Origin: CBDCYS01 sp965226245
Lineage (GTDB): Bacteria; Acidobacteriota; Terriglobia; Bryobacterales; UBA6623
DNA: 43,711 nt
Direction: 5' to 3'
Assembly: GCA_965226245.1 (NCBI GenBank)
Contig: CBDDCL010000003.1
Coordinates: 1-43,711 of the forward strand
Shown: positions 31,560 to 41,178 of the stretch, one piece after another
How the letters are laid out: every line of letters begins with the position of its first letter
How positions within the stretch are numbered: the first letter of the stretch is position 1
Position numbers and translations under genes: made by a program
Notes under the pieces: model-generated
What the model saw: only the letters and a program-made list of their open reading frames with translations
The model's database searches: none
What the model was told of the DNA's origin: nothing

Positions 31560-32165
31560 GCGATGCTTGAGCGACTCATTCGCGCGTTCCTGGTCGTCGG
31601 CAGCGTCAGCGTCGCGTGCGCCTCGACGTGGCCCAGCGCGTTTCCCGCGGCCGATCCTCGACGCCCGGTTGGGCGACGGGTCGCGCGTGGCCATCTGTGT
31701 GCCCCCCACCAGCCCGCACGTGGCCATCACCGTGCGGCGCTTCGGCACACGATCCTTTTCGGCGGCGCAGCTGCTCGCACAAGGCGCCCTGCCCGCGCAC
31801 ATCCGTGACGAAGCCGAGCGGCGCTGTTGCACACCCGCCGCAATATCCTCGTCAGCGGCGGCACCGCGAGCGGCAACACGACGCTGCTCAACGTGCTCAT
31901 TGCCCTCATCCCCGACGACCAGCGGATCGTCGCCATCGAGGACACCTTGGAGCTCCCCATCGACTCCCCGAACCGCGTCCGGTTCGAGGCGCGCCGGTTA
32001 CAGCAGGGAGCCGTCACAATCCGCGACCTCGTGCGCCACGCCTTGCGGCACCGGCCCGATCACATCGTCGTCGGCGAAGTGCGCGGCACCGAAGCGGCCG
32101 CCCTGTTGCAAGCCCTCAACACCGGACACGGCGGCTCGCCCGCCACGCCACCACCCAGGTGAGCG
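31560..32165 (+). pseudogene. VirB11/TrbB-like secretion ATPase, inactivated
   Basis: The N-terminal domain is visible in one frame (DARLGDGSRVAICVPPTSPH, VAITVRRFGTRSFSAAQLLA). After a frameshift near 31825 the ATPase core continues: NILVSGGTASGNTTLLNVLI, then DDQRIVAIEDTLELPI, RDLVRHALRHRPDHIVVGEV and LLQALNTGHGGS. The Walker A would normally be GGTGSGKTT; here Gly is Ala and the catalytic Lys is Asn (AAC). It stops before the rest of the domain. Such ATPases power type IV secretion or pilus assembly. It is the only conjugation-type gene in the window and is non-functional. GC content is high. Confidence 0.75.
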
Positions 32166-32391
32166 ACTGCCGCCGCGGGGCCGCGCCGGCCGACCGCACC
32201 CGGCGGCGCTGGGCCAGCAGTCGGTGAGCAGGCGCTGGAGGGGTCGTGAGCGGTGATGTCCCACGTGCGGGCGCACGTTCGGCCTCACCCCCGTCACAGC
32301 ATCCCGGCGTCACACGCGTGCGTGTGCCGGGCGTCACGCACGGTCTCAGACACGCGAGACCGACGTCGGCTCGACCGGCCGCGGCCGGCGG
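32166..32391. other. GC-rich gap
   Basis: No gene supported. It carries decayed sequence after the secretion ATPase and several GTGTG/CACACG-rich stretches (32305-32345). Confidence 0.5.
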
Positions 32392-34264
32392 TCAGGGCTC
32401 GCCCGCCTCGTCGGGGCGGGGCATGCGGTAGCCCACCCCGCGCTCGTTGACGATCCAGGCTGGGCGGGCGGCGTCGTCGCCGAGCCGGTGGCGCAGCCGC
32501 TTGACGTAGGCGCGCACGATCTTGGGTTTGACTTTGCCGTGGCCGCGTCCGGCCCAGACCTTGCGCAGCAGGTCCTCGTGGGTCAGAATCCGGCCCGCGC
32601 CCTGCGACAGCGCGCGCAGTAGCTCGTACTCGGTCGGCGTCAGCGTCACCGCGCGCCCGGCCACCGTGACCCGCCGCCGGTCGTAGTCGATGGCAAGCTC
32701 GCCGAGGACGAAGGGGACGGGCTTAGACCGTCGGCGCAGGGCCGCCCGGATGCGCGCCGTGAGCTCGGTCGGCGAGAACGGCTTGACCACGTAGTCCTCG
32801 GCGCCGGCCTCCAGCGCCCGCGCGATGGTCTCGTCGCGCCCGTAGCCCGAGATGAAGATGACCGGTAGGTCGGAGAGCTCGGGAACGCTCTGCATCAGCT
32901 CGATGCCGTCGGTCCCGGGCAGCATCAGGTCGAGCAGCACCAGCCGGGGCTTCTCGGCCCGGATGAGGCGCGCCACCGCCCCGGGGTCGCCGGTGACCAG
33001 CGGGGCGTAGCCCGCCTCCGCCAGCGTGTCGCGGACCTGGCGCAGCGTCTCCGGGTCGTCGTCGACCACCAGGATGGGCACCGCTTCGGGGGCGTGGCCC
33101 GGCGGGCCGGGGCGGGCCGGGGCGGGACTATCGCTGGCCGCCTCGGCCACCGGGATCGTGAAGGTGAAGCGCGCCCCGAGCCCGACGCCGCCGCTCTCCG
33201 CCCGGATGCGCCCGCCCTGGGCCTCGACCAGGCCCTTGCAGATGGCCAGTCCCAGCCCGCTGCCGCCCTCCCGGTCCCCGGCGGTGGTGTACTTGCGGAA
33301 CAGCTGGCCGAGCTGGTCCGGCGCGATGCCGCGGCCCTCGTCGGCCACCGAGACCGCCACATCCAGCCCCTCGCGCTCCGCCGCGATCCGGATGGGGGCG
33401 GACTCGGGAGAGTGGCGCGCGGCGTTGGCGAGCAGGTTGTTGAGCACCTGCACCAGGCGCTGCCGGTCGGCCATGACTCGCGGCAGGTCGGGCGGCAGGT
33501 CGATGCGGACGGTGTGCCGCCCGCCGCCGCTGATGAACGTGCCGCGCGCCTGGTCCACCAGCACGGCGATATCCGAAGGCTCGGGCGCGACCGACAGCGT
33601 GCCGGTCGAGCCCTTGATCGAGGTCAGCGGCGCGCGCAGCTCGTGGCTCACCATGCCCAGGAACTCCGCCCGCATGCGCTCGATTTCCCGCAGCGGCGCC
33701 AGGTCCTGCATGGTCACCACCACCGAGGCGAGCGCGTCGTCCGGGCCGTCCGGGTCGCGGATCGGGGTGGCGTTGATGAGCGTCGTGACGCTGCGCCCGT
33801 CCGGGACCGAGAGCACGACCTCCTCGGCCCGCACCGTCTCGGCGCGGTCCAGCGCCCGCGCCAGCGGCAACCGGTCGAGCGCGATCTCGCGGCCGTCGGC
33901 GCGCCGGCAGGTGATGACCCCGAGCAGTTGCTCGGCGGACTGGCCGGGGCCGCACAGGTCCTGCACGATGCGTGCGGCCTCGCGGTTGAGCGAGACCAGG
34001 GCGCCGGTCCGCGCCTCGAACACCACCACGCCGACCGGTGAGGTCTCGATCAGCGCCTCGAGGTCGGCGCGGGCGCGCCGCTCGGCGCGGTAGGTACGCG
34101 CATTGGCGATCGCCGTCGCGGCCTGCGCCGCGAACAGCACCAGGATCTCCTCGTCCTCGTCCGTGAACGCCTCCCCGCCCGCCTTCTCGACCAGGTAGAA
34201 GTTGCCGACATGGACGCCGAGGTGGCGCATCGGCGTGCCCTGGAACGTCTTCGAGGGCAGACGG
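32392..34264 (-). pseudogene. GAF-PAS histidine kinase fused to an OmpR-type response regulator; truncated and internally deleted
   Basis: Order from the N-terminus: the rest of a GAF domain (GTPMRHLGVHVGNFYLVEK, ILVLFAAQAATAIANARTY), a PAS domain (ALIETSPVGVVVFEARTGAL), the H-box SHELRAPLTSIKGS, a HATPase domain (NNLLANAARHS, DEGRGIAPDQL, GSGLGLAICKGLVEAQGG), a receiver (VDDDPETLRQ, LVLLDLMLPGTDGIEL, phospho-Asp in LLD) and a winged-helix DNA-binding domain (LTPTEYELLRALSQGAGRIL, AYVKRLRHRLGDD). The frame is open up to the IS21 end at 34264, so the N-terminus is lost. The H-box to N-box distance is ~70 residues instead of ~110, so most of the second dimerisation helix is missing. Such kinase-receiver-wHTH fusions resemble Chloroflexota proteins. 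Confidence 0.85.
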
Positions 34265-34433
34265 TGTCAAGGGCGGAGTAAATTTGGACCACTTCGGCGG
34301 AGCAAAAGTAGACCAGTTGGTGAAGGGGTAGCGGTTTTCGTGGGACGGCTGGAACGGAGCCTGCGGTCGCCCTTTAGGGCGGCCCAGGCGTAGTGGAGGC
34401 CGTCCCACGAAAACCGGGCGAGTGGCCGGTGGG

Positions 34434-35195
34434 TCAGCCCAAAGAGTGAGCCCGCTTCTTCTTGCTCTGGATCAGACGGAAGCTTTCGCCGTTCATCTCT
34501 AGAATATGAACGTGGTGCGTGAGGCGATCGAGCAGGGCGCCGGTCAGCCGCTCGGAGCCGAAGACCTCCGTCCATTCGTTAAACGGCAGATTCGAGGTGA
34601 CCAGCGTCGAGCCCTGTTCGTAGCGCTGGGAAAACACTTCGAACAATAACTCCGCTCCGGTCTTCGATAGCGGCACGTAGCCCAGTTCATCGACGATCAG
34701 CAGATCCTGCTTGGCCAACTGCTTTTGACATCGCAGCAAGCGCCGTTCATCTCGGGCTTCGAGCAGCTCATTGACCAGTGCCGCCGCTGTTGTGAAGCGT
34801 GTTCGATAGCCGCGCTGACAAGCCGCCAGTCCCAACGCCAAGCCGATGTGCGTTTTGCCCGTGCCGGAATTACCCAGTGCCAGCACGTTTTCGCGGCGGT
34901 CGATAAACTCACAGCGCGCCAGTTCCAGCACCAGCTTCTTGTTCAACGCCGGCAAGGACGGGAAGTCGAAAGTGTCCAGACTCTTGGTCACGGGAAACTT
35001 CGCGGCCTTGATGCGGCGCTCGGTGGCCCGCTGTTCACGGTCGAGCAGTTCCAGCTCGCAGAGTTGTTGCAGGAAGCTCCTCGAATCCAAGCTCTCGGCG
35101 GCGCATTGCGGCGCCAGTTTGTCGTACTCGCGCAGGAAGGTTGGCAGCCGCAACGCTTTCAAATGCGCTTCGAGCAGAAGTTTCGACCTCGCCAT
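34434..35195 (-). CDS. istB: IS21 helper ATPase IstB
   Basis: 253 residues from ATG 35195. An open frame continues upstream to 35642 but is only the antisense of istA. The DnaA/AAA-like ATPase core is clear: LALGNSGTGKTHIGLALGLA (Walker A), DLLIVDELGYVPLSKTGAEL (Walker B) and STLVTSNLPFNEWTEVFGSE. It helps IstA choose and capture target DNA. Its ATG overlaps the istA stop as TAATG, a coupling seen across IS21 elements. Confidence 0.95.
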   Translation of the reverse strand: MARSKLLLEAHLKALRLPTFLREYDKLAPQCAAESLDSRSFLQQLCELELLDREQRATERRIKAAKFPVTKSLDTFDFPSLPALNKKLVLELARCEFIDRRENVLALGNSGTGKTHIGLALGLAACQRGYRTRFTTAAALVNELLEARDERRLLRCQKQLAKQDLLIVDELGYVPLSKTGAELLFEVFSQRYEQGSTLVTSNLPFNEWTEVFGSERLTGALLDRLTHHVHILEMNGESFRLIQSKKKRAHSLG

Positions 35196-36694
35196 TACCC
35201 CCCTCCTTGTGCCAGCAGTGCCAAATAGTCCGCAGCGGAGGTTTGCTCCACCTGGGCTGCCGGCAGGTGCGGATACTTCGTCAAGTCCAAGCGCGGCGGC
35301 CGTTGCTCGATGCGGCACAGCACTAAGTGCCTGACTGCATCCAAGCCAATCGCTCCCAACTCGCAGGCTTGGCGCACCGCCGCGGCAACGTGCTCGAATC
35401 GGAAGTCCTCCAGTAATCGCAATACCTGCACGTACTCGCGCTTGCCTGGCTTTCCCAACCGTGCCTCGAGCAAACGTCTCAAGCACGTGAACTGTTCGGG
35501 CAGCTCCCAGCCCGCCAACGGGGCCGCTTGATCGAGCGCGTTGGTCTTGCGTTCCAGCAGTGCTAGGTAATGCAGCGGATCGAAGATCAACTCTTCGCGT
35601 TCGTAACTGCGCCGGTGGCGCGCGATCTCTTCGCTGCCACAACAGATCACGATTTCATCGACGTAGCCTTTCAGCAACACCTGGCGATGTCCGTAGCGTG
35701 TGGGCACCGAGTAGTCGTTGGCGCGATAGCGCACCAATGACAGCGACGTCACCAGCGTGGTGCGTTTGTCGCAGGCGTCATAGGGCGTGGGCGGCAAGGG
35801 CAACAACGCTTGGCGGTCACGCTTGAAACGTTCCTCAATCGTTTCGGTGTGCCGCCGCAAGCGCCGCTTACGATTGTTGAGGCACTGCGCTTCGAGCTGC
35901 TCGTTGAACGCTTCCCAGCTTGGAAACCTTGGCGCCGGCACCATGAAGTTCCGCCGGGCATAACCGACCAGTCCTTCCACCTTTCCCTTGTCGTTGCCTT
36001 TGCCCGGACGCCCGAAACGATCGGAGAATAAATAGTGCGACTGCAGTTCACTGAACACCCTGGTCCGCTTGCGCCTGCCGTCGCCCAGAATCCTCGCCGC
36101 CGCCAAGGTCGTGTTGTCGTGGAGGATGCCGCGTGGCACGCCGCCGAAGTACCGAAACGCTGCGTTGTGCCCCTCGCAAAACGCTTCCGTCGTCTCGGCC
36201 GGGAAAGCTTTTACGAAAGCGTCATCGCTATGCGGCAGATCGACCACCAAGTAGTGCGCCTTGCGCCGTGCGCCGTCAATGACCACCAGAGCTTCACCGA
36301 AGTCGGCCTGGGCATCGCCCGGCGGATGCGCCAGCGGCACGAACATCTCTTGCCCGCCGAGCTTCTTGTCGCGAACATAGTCCTTGACGATCGTGTAACC
36401 GCCGGTGAAATCGTACTCGTCGCGCAAGCGGTCGAAGATGCGTTTTGCGGTGTGGCGTTGTTTCTTCGGACGTTCCTGATCGTCGATGAGGATCTGATCG
36501 ACGATTCCGGTGAAGGGATCCAGCTTCGGCCTCTGCGCTGGTTGGCGCCGCCGATAGCCCGGCGGAGTGGCGTAGCGCAACATCTTGCGCACCGTCCCTC
36601 GCGCCAGGCCAAACCGTTTGGCGGCCTCGCGCTCACTGAGCCCTTCGACAAAGACACTGCGCCGTACTTGAGCGTATAGCTCCACGCGATACAT
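35195..36694 (-). CDS. istA: IS21 transposase IstA
   Basis: 499 residues from the ATG at 36694 (MYRVELYAQVRRSVFVEGLS); 15 upstream codons are open but unlikely. It has an N-terminal HTH (SEREAAKRFGLARGTVRKML) and DDE catalytic residues in GDAQADFGEALVVIDGARRK, RGILHDNTTLA and DKGKVEGLVGYARRNF. A C-terminal Mu-type beta-barrel region includes YRANDYSVPTRYGHRQVLLK. It appears intact. Confidence 0.95.
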   Translation of the reverse strand: MYRVELYAQVRRSVFVEGLSEREAAKRFGLARGTVRKMLRYATPPGYRRRQPAQRPKLDPFTGIVDQILIDDQERPKKQRHTAKRIFDRLRDEYDFTGGYTIVKDYVRDKKLGGQEMFVPLAHPPGDAQADFGEALVVIDGARRKAHYLVVDLPHSDDAFVKAFPAETTEAFCEGHNAAFRYFGGVPRGILHDNTTLAAARILGDGRRKRTRVFSELQSHYLFSDRFGRPGKGNDKGKVEGLVGYARRNFMVPAPRFPSWEAFNEQLEAQCLNNRKRRLRRHTETIEERFKRDRQALLPLPPTPYDACDKRTTLVTSLSLVRYRANDYSVPTRYGHRQVLLKGYVDEIVICCGSEEIARHRRSYEREELIFDPLHYLALLERKTNALDQAAPLAGWELPEQFTCLRRLLEARLGKPGKREYVQVLRLLEDFRFEHVAAAVRQACELGAIGLDAVRHLVLCRIEQRPPRLDLTKYPHLPAAQVEQTSAADYLALLAQGGG

Positions 36695-36818
36695 CCCTCT
36701 CGTGTCCCACAAACACCACAGGAATGTTCGCTGGACCACTCGGACGGTCTACTTTTACTCCGCCCAAAAGCAGCTTCGATTCGCCGCTCTATGGTCTAGT
36801 TTCGCTCCGCCGTTCTCA

Positions 36819-37203
36819 GTTCTCCGATGTAGCGCCGCTTCTCCCTTTCGTCGCGGCCCTCGAGAACCCGGACTTGCCGCTGGTGGAATTCGTTTGGCGA
36901 AGCCCTCATGAGGCGCGGATCGTTGCCGAGCTGCGGAGAGAGCACTTGATCGCGACTCAGGTCAGCTACCATCCCGGCTGGCGAGCCTGGGTCAATGGGG
37001 AGCGGCGGCGGATCTTGCGTGACAAGCTGGGCCTGATGACCGTTGAAACCAAGTGCGAAGGCCGCTGCGTAGTCGAGCTGCTCTACGACGGCGGCGCGGA
37101 GATGTGGCTTGCCGGATTTGCCGGTGCAGCGTCAGTGTTGGGCATCTTGGTTTGGCTGGTTGCTGACTGGCGCTGGCGAAGATTTCGGGCCGCTTCTGGG
37201 TAG
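36819..37203 (+). pseudogene. C-terminal fragment of a YfhO-like membrane protein
   Basis: About 127 codons, open into the IS21 end. Text: APLLPFVAALENPDLPLVEF, REHLIATQVSYHPGWRAWVN and GERRRILRDKLGLMTVETK, then one TM helix (AGFAGAASVLGILVWLVADW). Large YfhO-family glycan-transfer membrane proteins commonly end with such a xxYxPGWxAxVNG domain followed by a helix. The start and remaining helices were lost when IS21 came to this position. Confidence 0.6.
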
Positions 37204-37411
37204 TGACTCTCCGCTGGACTCAAACACTTGCTGCACGAGCACGAGATGCGAAGGAGTTTGGTCTCGCACAGAGGTTGCAGAGTACTCCGGAACTGCCAGC
37301 GCCCACGGTCGCAGCACGCCCGGCGGCTACTGTCCGCGCATCGGGCAGAAGCGACACGCGGACCCTGGAAAGGCACCACGTCCGCGCTACAAACTTGGCG
37401 GCGAAATCCCG

Positions 37412-38374
37412 TTATGACGGCTGGAACCGCTCGGCGAAATCGAGCGGCAGGGTGAACTGACTGTCCGCATCGGTTTCGTATTGATCCAGCGAAGGAGAGT
37501 ACGTGCGGAATTCGATCTGGTTCTCCGTGGGCACGAATGTGATGAGCCGTAGCCAGCCGTTGCCGCCGTTCTCTCTGGACTGGTAGTCAGCCAGAATCTC
37601 CCAAACAGGCTGGCCGGCATTATTGGTCGAGACCTGATACCATTCGCCGCCGGCGTTGGCCCAGTGGCCACAGAGCACCATGAAGATCTGTGAGTTTTTC
37701 TTGATTAGCTTGTTCCAGACAGCCTCGCCGGAATTGCCGATATCCTTGCGGTAATACTCCTCTTGCGTGCGGCTCTTGGTTTCGTCGCTCATGTAGATAT
37801 GGGTCGAGACGATGGCAGGTGTTCCCGGGTAACGCTCGAGGATGCCTTCGACCCACGCAATAGCCTCGTCGGGGATGTCGGCCTCGAGATGAAAGGCCAG
37901 GAACCGGCTCCCACCGCCGCTAAACAACTGGTAAGAGTTCAATTCATTCGCAGAATTCCCCCCGTACCAAGCATTGCCGGCGAAGCGTTGCGGGCCAAAG
38001 GTCTTTCGAAACGCATTGGCCGAACCGGGTGGCTGGACGAGATCGTAATCATGGTTGCCAATGGCAATGCCCCACGGCACAACCCCCGTAAGCCGGGAAA
38101 AGGCCTCGTCGGCGACCTTCCACTCGTCGGGTGCCGCGTCACCGTTTTGCACAATGTCTCCCACCTGGGTCACGAAGACGATATTCTCCTTTTCGGCGTT
38201 CTGCCGAACCCACTCCGTTTGATCGTGGAAGTATTTGGGGTATTTCTCGGCGTAGAACTGAGTGTCCGGCAGCATGACGATCGTAAACGGTTCTTGGTCA
38301 GCGACCGGGCCGCATCCTAATCCCGCCAGGAAGGCAATCAGAAGGGGGGACAGGAAGCGCGGGTTCACGTTCAT
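37412..38374 (-). CDS. Calcineurin-like metallophosphoesterase lipoprotein
   Basis: 320 residues. The signal peptide ends in a lipobox-like AGLGC (Cys about 21), suggesting membrane anchoring. Metal-binding motifs of the family follow in order: MLPDTQFYAE (D-x-Q), THVGDIVQNGD-type VTQVGDIVQNGD, IAIGNHDYD (GNHD), HIYMSD, and LCGHWANAGGEW (GH). Members hydrolyse phosphate esters; the substrate here is unknown. It appears complete and is preceded by a 200-bp gap without other genes. Confidence 0.88.
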   Translation of the reverse strand: MNVNPRFLSPLLIAFLAGLGCGPVADQEPFTIVMLPDTQFYAEKYPKYFHDQTEWVRQNAEKENIVFVTQVGDIVQNGDAAPDEWKVADEAFSRLTGVVPWGIAIGNHDYDLVQPPGSANAFRKTFGPQRFAGNAWYGGNSANELNSYQLFSGGGSRFLAFHLEADIPDEAIAWVEGILERYPGTPAIVSTHIYMSDETKSRTQEEYYRKDIGNSGEAVWNKLIKKNSQIFMVLCGHWANAGGEWYQVSTNNAGQPVWEILADYQSRENGGNGWLRLITFVPTENQIEFRTYSPSLDQYETDADSQFTLPLDFAERFQPS

Positions 38375-38578
38375 ATCACCCTATCTTGCCAAAGTCGGCG
38401 CCGGGCCGCATTCGGTGGTAACTTCACTGAAACATTTGGCTCGTTCAGAAATAAGAACACCTGCCCCAGGGAATCCTTGGTGAGAAATGCCGGCTGGATC
38501 ACAGCTGAGAACGCAACTGCCGGTAGGGTGATCCGTTCCTTGGCAGTTAGCGCGATCCGTCCGAATCCGAATGCAGCC

Positions 38579-39395
38579 TTATTGAACGTCGATCAACACA
38601 GTGTTGCTCATAATCCCGTCCACGATCACGACCAGCGTATACCTTCCCGGTAGGAGATCCTCCGGCACCTGGACATTGATCTGGCAGGGCCCCGCGAAAG
38701 TCGGCGCCAGACCGCTGAACGCGACGAGTGTGTCTCGACCGTCGATCAGAACTTGTGGATTGCGCGTGGTCCACGAAAGAGGTGAGGCGGGGGCGGGGAG
38801 GCCCGTTTGGCCGGGAGGAACCACTTCGCCGAGACCCGTGCAGAAAACTTGTATGAAATCGCCGGCGCGCGCGGGCCGCTCCAAGATGGAGGTTCCGTCG
38901 TCATTGTTTCGAACGGCCCCAAGACCGGTTGCGAAATCGAAGAAGATTCCCGGTTGAGTCGAGATCAGGGGTACGGTGACGGGATCGCTCGCACCGGCGT
39001 CGCTGGTGATTTGAATCTCCACGGTCGATCCGGTCCGTCCGAACGGCGCTTGGAAATTGATTTGTTCGGGAGACACAAACAGCAGCGGCGCCGGAATGCC
39101 GTTAATCGTGACTCGCGTCAAACGCAATTGGGTCGGCAGAGGGAAGGCCAACGCCGCCCCTGGATTTCGCGACAGTCCAGCCCCGAAAATCGAAACCAGG
39201 CTACCGGGCGCGATTCCGACGGGCGGAGAGGGTCCGGTGTTGAAACTGGCGGCATTAACGACCCCTGCAAGCACAAATGCGGGCCGCAGCCCCAGCGAGA
39301 AAGCTTCGGCGACGCCGTTGACTGCGGGAGTGCCTTCGATTTCGGCTCGCAAGGTGTTGCGGGTAAACATCGTGCCCAGCTGCCACTGGACCGAG
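38579..39395 (-). pseudogene. TIGR03437-type secreted protein, N-terminus removed by IS1380
   Basis: About 270 residues with the hallmark of the TIGR03437 domain: VNAASFNTGPSPPVGIAPGS, LVSIFGAGLS, ITINGIPAPLLF-like TINGIPAPLLFVSPEQINFQ, and later GDFIQVFCTGLGEVVPPGQT, GLAPTFAGPCQINVQVPEDL. These domains are extremely frequent in Solibacter-type acidobacteria and form C-terminal parts of extracellular proteins. The IS1380 end at 39396-39413 enters the frame and supplies artefact codons upstream (GQNGNPG...), so the true N-terminus and signal peptide are absent. Confidence 0.82.
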
Positions 39396-41060
39396 CCAGG
39401 ATTTCCATTTTGGCCCTGGCACGGTGAAAGTATACCCGCGCGCTGCCCCGAATACCACGTCTTTTCGCGCTGAACCCTGCACATGACCTCCGCCGGTAGG
39501 CGCCAGGGCTCGTCCATCCGCTCACAGACGTTGATTGAGCGGGCTGAACGGCGCTCCGGCCGACACTGCTCCTTGCGAAACCTTTTGGAGCCGAAAACTG
39601 TTGATCCTCGCCAGGTCAACGCTACCCGCTTGGCAGCGGCAGCGCCCAGATCCTGTGCAGCATGTCGCCGAACAGCCTGCGGTTCAAATGCCCTTCGGCC
39701 AGCAGCAGCCAGTAATACCGCGCGTGCTTGACCAGCCGACCGCCGGTCTTCATCAACCTGTGTTGCAAGCTCGTCAGCGACCAACTCTTGATCCTGTTCG
39801 GCAGTCCGAGCCGCCGCCACAAGTTGCCCAGGTTGTAGGCCGGCACGCTCAGTTGCAGCCGTACCTCGTTCGCCCGGAACCGATGGCACGACAGCCTTGT
39901 CCAATGCGTGGCCTGTTTGCCTTCCTTGATCCACTGCTCCGCCGTGCCGCGCTTGTTGTGGAAGCGCACCACCGAGCGGCTTGGCAAGCTCATGCTCGTC
40001 ACGATGAATCCGACCCGCGGGAACAGCTCGCCCTGGTGATGCTCGACCTTGGCGACGATCCGCCTCGCCTTCGACCAACTCTCCGCCTGATAGCGAAAAC
40101 TCTTGTAGCGCACCAAGGGCTTCCGGGAGGGCCTTCCCGGCGGCCGAAACAAGATGTCTTCGATCTCCAACTCCAGGCTCTTGTTGGCCGGAATGCGAAT
40201 GGCGTACTGTACTCCGCGTTCCTCCGAAGCCTCATAAACTTCCGGTTTGGCAAAGGCCGCATCGCCCCGCAAGGCGACCTGCTTGCCCGCAGCCTGTTGG
40301 CGCTCGATCTCCGGCAACAATAGCTCATCCCAGTCCTCGGCGCTGTGCACGTTGCCGGGACGCAGCTTGGCAGCGAGGCAATCACCATGACCGTTGAACA
40401 AAAGTAACGGGTGATAGCAGACCGACTCGAAGTGTCCGTTGTAGGCACTGCCTTCCTGTTGGCCATGGACCGGACTCTCGGTGGAGTCCATGTCCAGAAC
40501 GACCCGCTCGGAGTCGTCGAACGCTTCCGCTTGCCCGACCAGCTCTCGGTTCAGCGCCATCAGCCCCAGCAGGTTCTCTTCGCTCGCCAGCATCTCCGTC
40601 TCGAAGCCATGCAGCGTCGAGGTCAAGGCCGCACCGCGATCCCAGAGCTTCTGCGAACCGATCAGCCGAAACGTCGGATCGATCGAAATCCGCTCGGCGT
40701 CGTTGAGGTCCTCGTAGCCCGCCAAGCGGCTGTAGACCGACTGCCGCAACAGATCAGCGAGCGTGAACTGCTTGTTTGTGCCTTGCCGGGAGTCGCTGAG
40801 ATGCTCGTCAATCAGTTCTCCGAGACCGAGCCGTTCGTCCAGTTCGCGAACCAAAATCAGGCCACCGTCGGAGGTGACGTGCGATCCCTGGAAATCGACT
40901 TTCAACAAGCCGTTGAAACTTAGCTGGAATGGCTTGGTTTGTTTTTCACCCATTGGGTGTTGGCCTCCCTGGCGTCCTCATCGGGCTCTAGCCCCTATGA
41001 ATAAAGACGCTCAAGGCCGCTGGAAGGTCGGGATGTCAAACACCAAATTGAAAATGCGGG
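39396..41060 (-). mobile_element. IS1380-family insertion sequence, complete
   Basis: About 1.67 kb. The ends CCAGGATTTCCATTTTGG (39396-39413) and, on the other side, CCAAATTGAAAATGCGGG (41043-41060) match in inverted orientation at 14 of 18 positions. The former end is also found at 5250-5267, bounding the partial copy. No target-site duplication is obvious. It cuts the TIGR03437 gene on one side and meets a Tn3 tnpA end on the other. Confidence 0.8.
39622..40953 (-). CDS. IS1380-family DDE transposase
   Basis: 443 residues, complete. N-terminus FQLSFNGLLKVDFQGSHVTS then GLILVRELDERLGL, the family opening. The DDE residues fall in VVLDMDSTESPVHGQQEGSA, VALRGDAAFAKPEVYEA and the GTAEQWIKEGKQA block, followed by RLQLSVPAYNLGNLWRRLGL. 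The frame is intact, so it may be mobile. A 75-residue relative survives at 5477-5700. Confidence 0.95.
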   Translation of the reverse strand: MGEKQTKPFQLSFNGLLKVDFQGSHVTSDGGLILVRELDERLGLGELIDEHLSDSRQGTNKQFTLADLLRQSVYSRLAGYEDLNDAERISIDPTFRLIGSQKLWDRGAALTSTLHGFETEMLASEENLLGLMALNRELVGQAEAFDDSERVVLDMDSTESPVHGQQEGSAYNGHFESVCYHPLLLFNGHGDCLAAKLRPGNVHSAEDWDELLLPEIERQQAAGKQVALRGDAAFAKPEVYEASEERGVQYAIRIPANKSLELEIEDILFRPPGRPSRKPLVRYKSFRYQAESWSKARRIVAKVEHHQGELFPRVGFIVTSMSLPSRSVVRFHNKRGTAEQWIKEGKQATHWTRLSCHRFRANEVRLQLSVPAYNLGNLWRRLGLPNRIKSWSLTSLQHRLMKTGGRLVKHARYYWLLLAEGHLNRRLFGDMLHRIWALPLPSG

Positions 41061-41178
41061 TATAGACACCTGGCCATGATCTTCCCGTCTCGAAGCCAAT
41101 TGGCAAGCAAGCAGATCAGACGGACGGGGCGAGCGGAGGCTGTCACCAAGGAAGGCCTGGCCGCAACCCTGCTCCCAG

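Larger units (their letters stand above)
34265..36818 (-). mobile_element. IS21-family insertion sequence, complete
   Basis: About 2.55 kb. The left end starts TGTCAAGGGCGGAGTAAATT and holds a second repeat unit, GGCGGAGCAAAAGTAGACC (34297-34315). The right end carries the matching units GGTCTACTTTTACTCCGCCC (about 36746-36765) and GGTCTAGTTTCGCTCCGCC ending TTCTCA (36818). Multiple terminal repeats are typical of IS21. The flanks show no target duplication and belong to unrelated genes, implying that recombination or deletion occurred at the IS. Confidence 0.88.

Noticed and set aside
31498..32256. 252-residue plus-strand frame in GC-rich DNA
   Set aside because: Only a short part matches the VirB11 N-domain; the rest is a GC-rich shadow after the frameshift.
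33026..34093. 355-residue plus-strand frame opposite the kinase
   Set aside because: Antisense shadow in very GC-rich DNA with Ser/Arg-rich low-complexity text; the minus strand carries clear kinase domains.
34434..35642. 402-residue version of IstB
   Set aside because: The first ~150 residues are the wrong frame of istA; the family start and TAATG overlap place IstB at 35195.
38579..40078. 499-residue frame covering the TIGR03437 domain and beyond
   Set aside because: The N-terminal third is antisense or out-of-frame IS1380 sequence. Only the part from about 39395 downward is a real protein segment.
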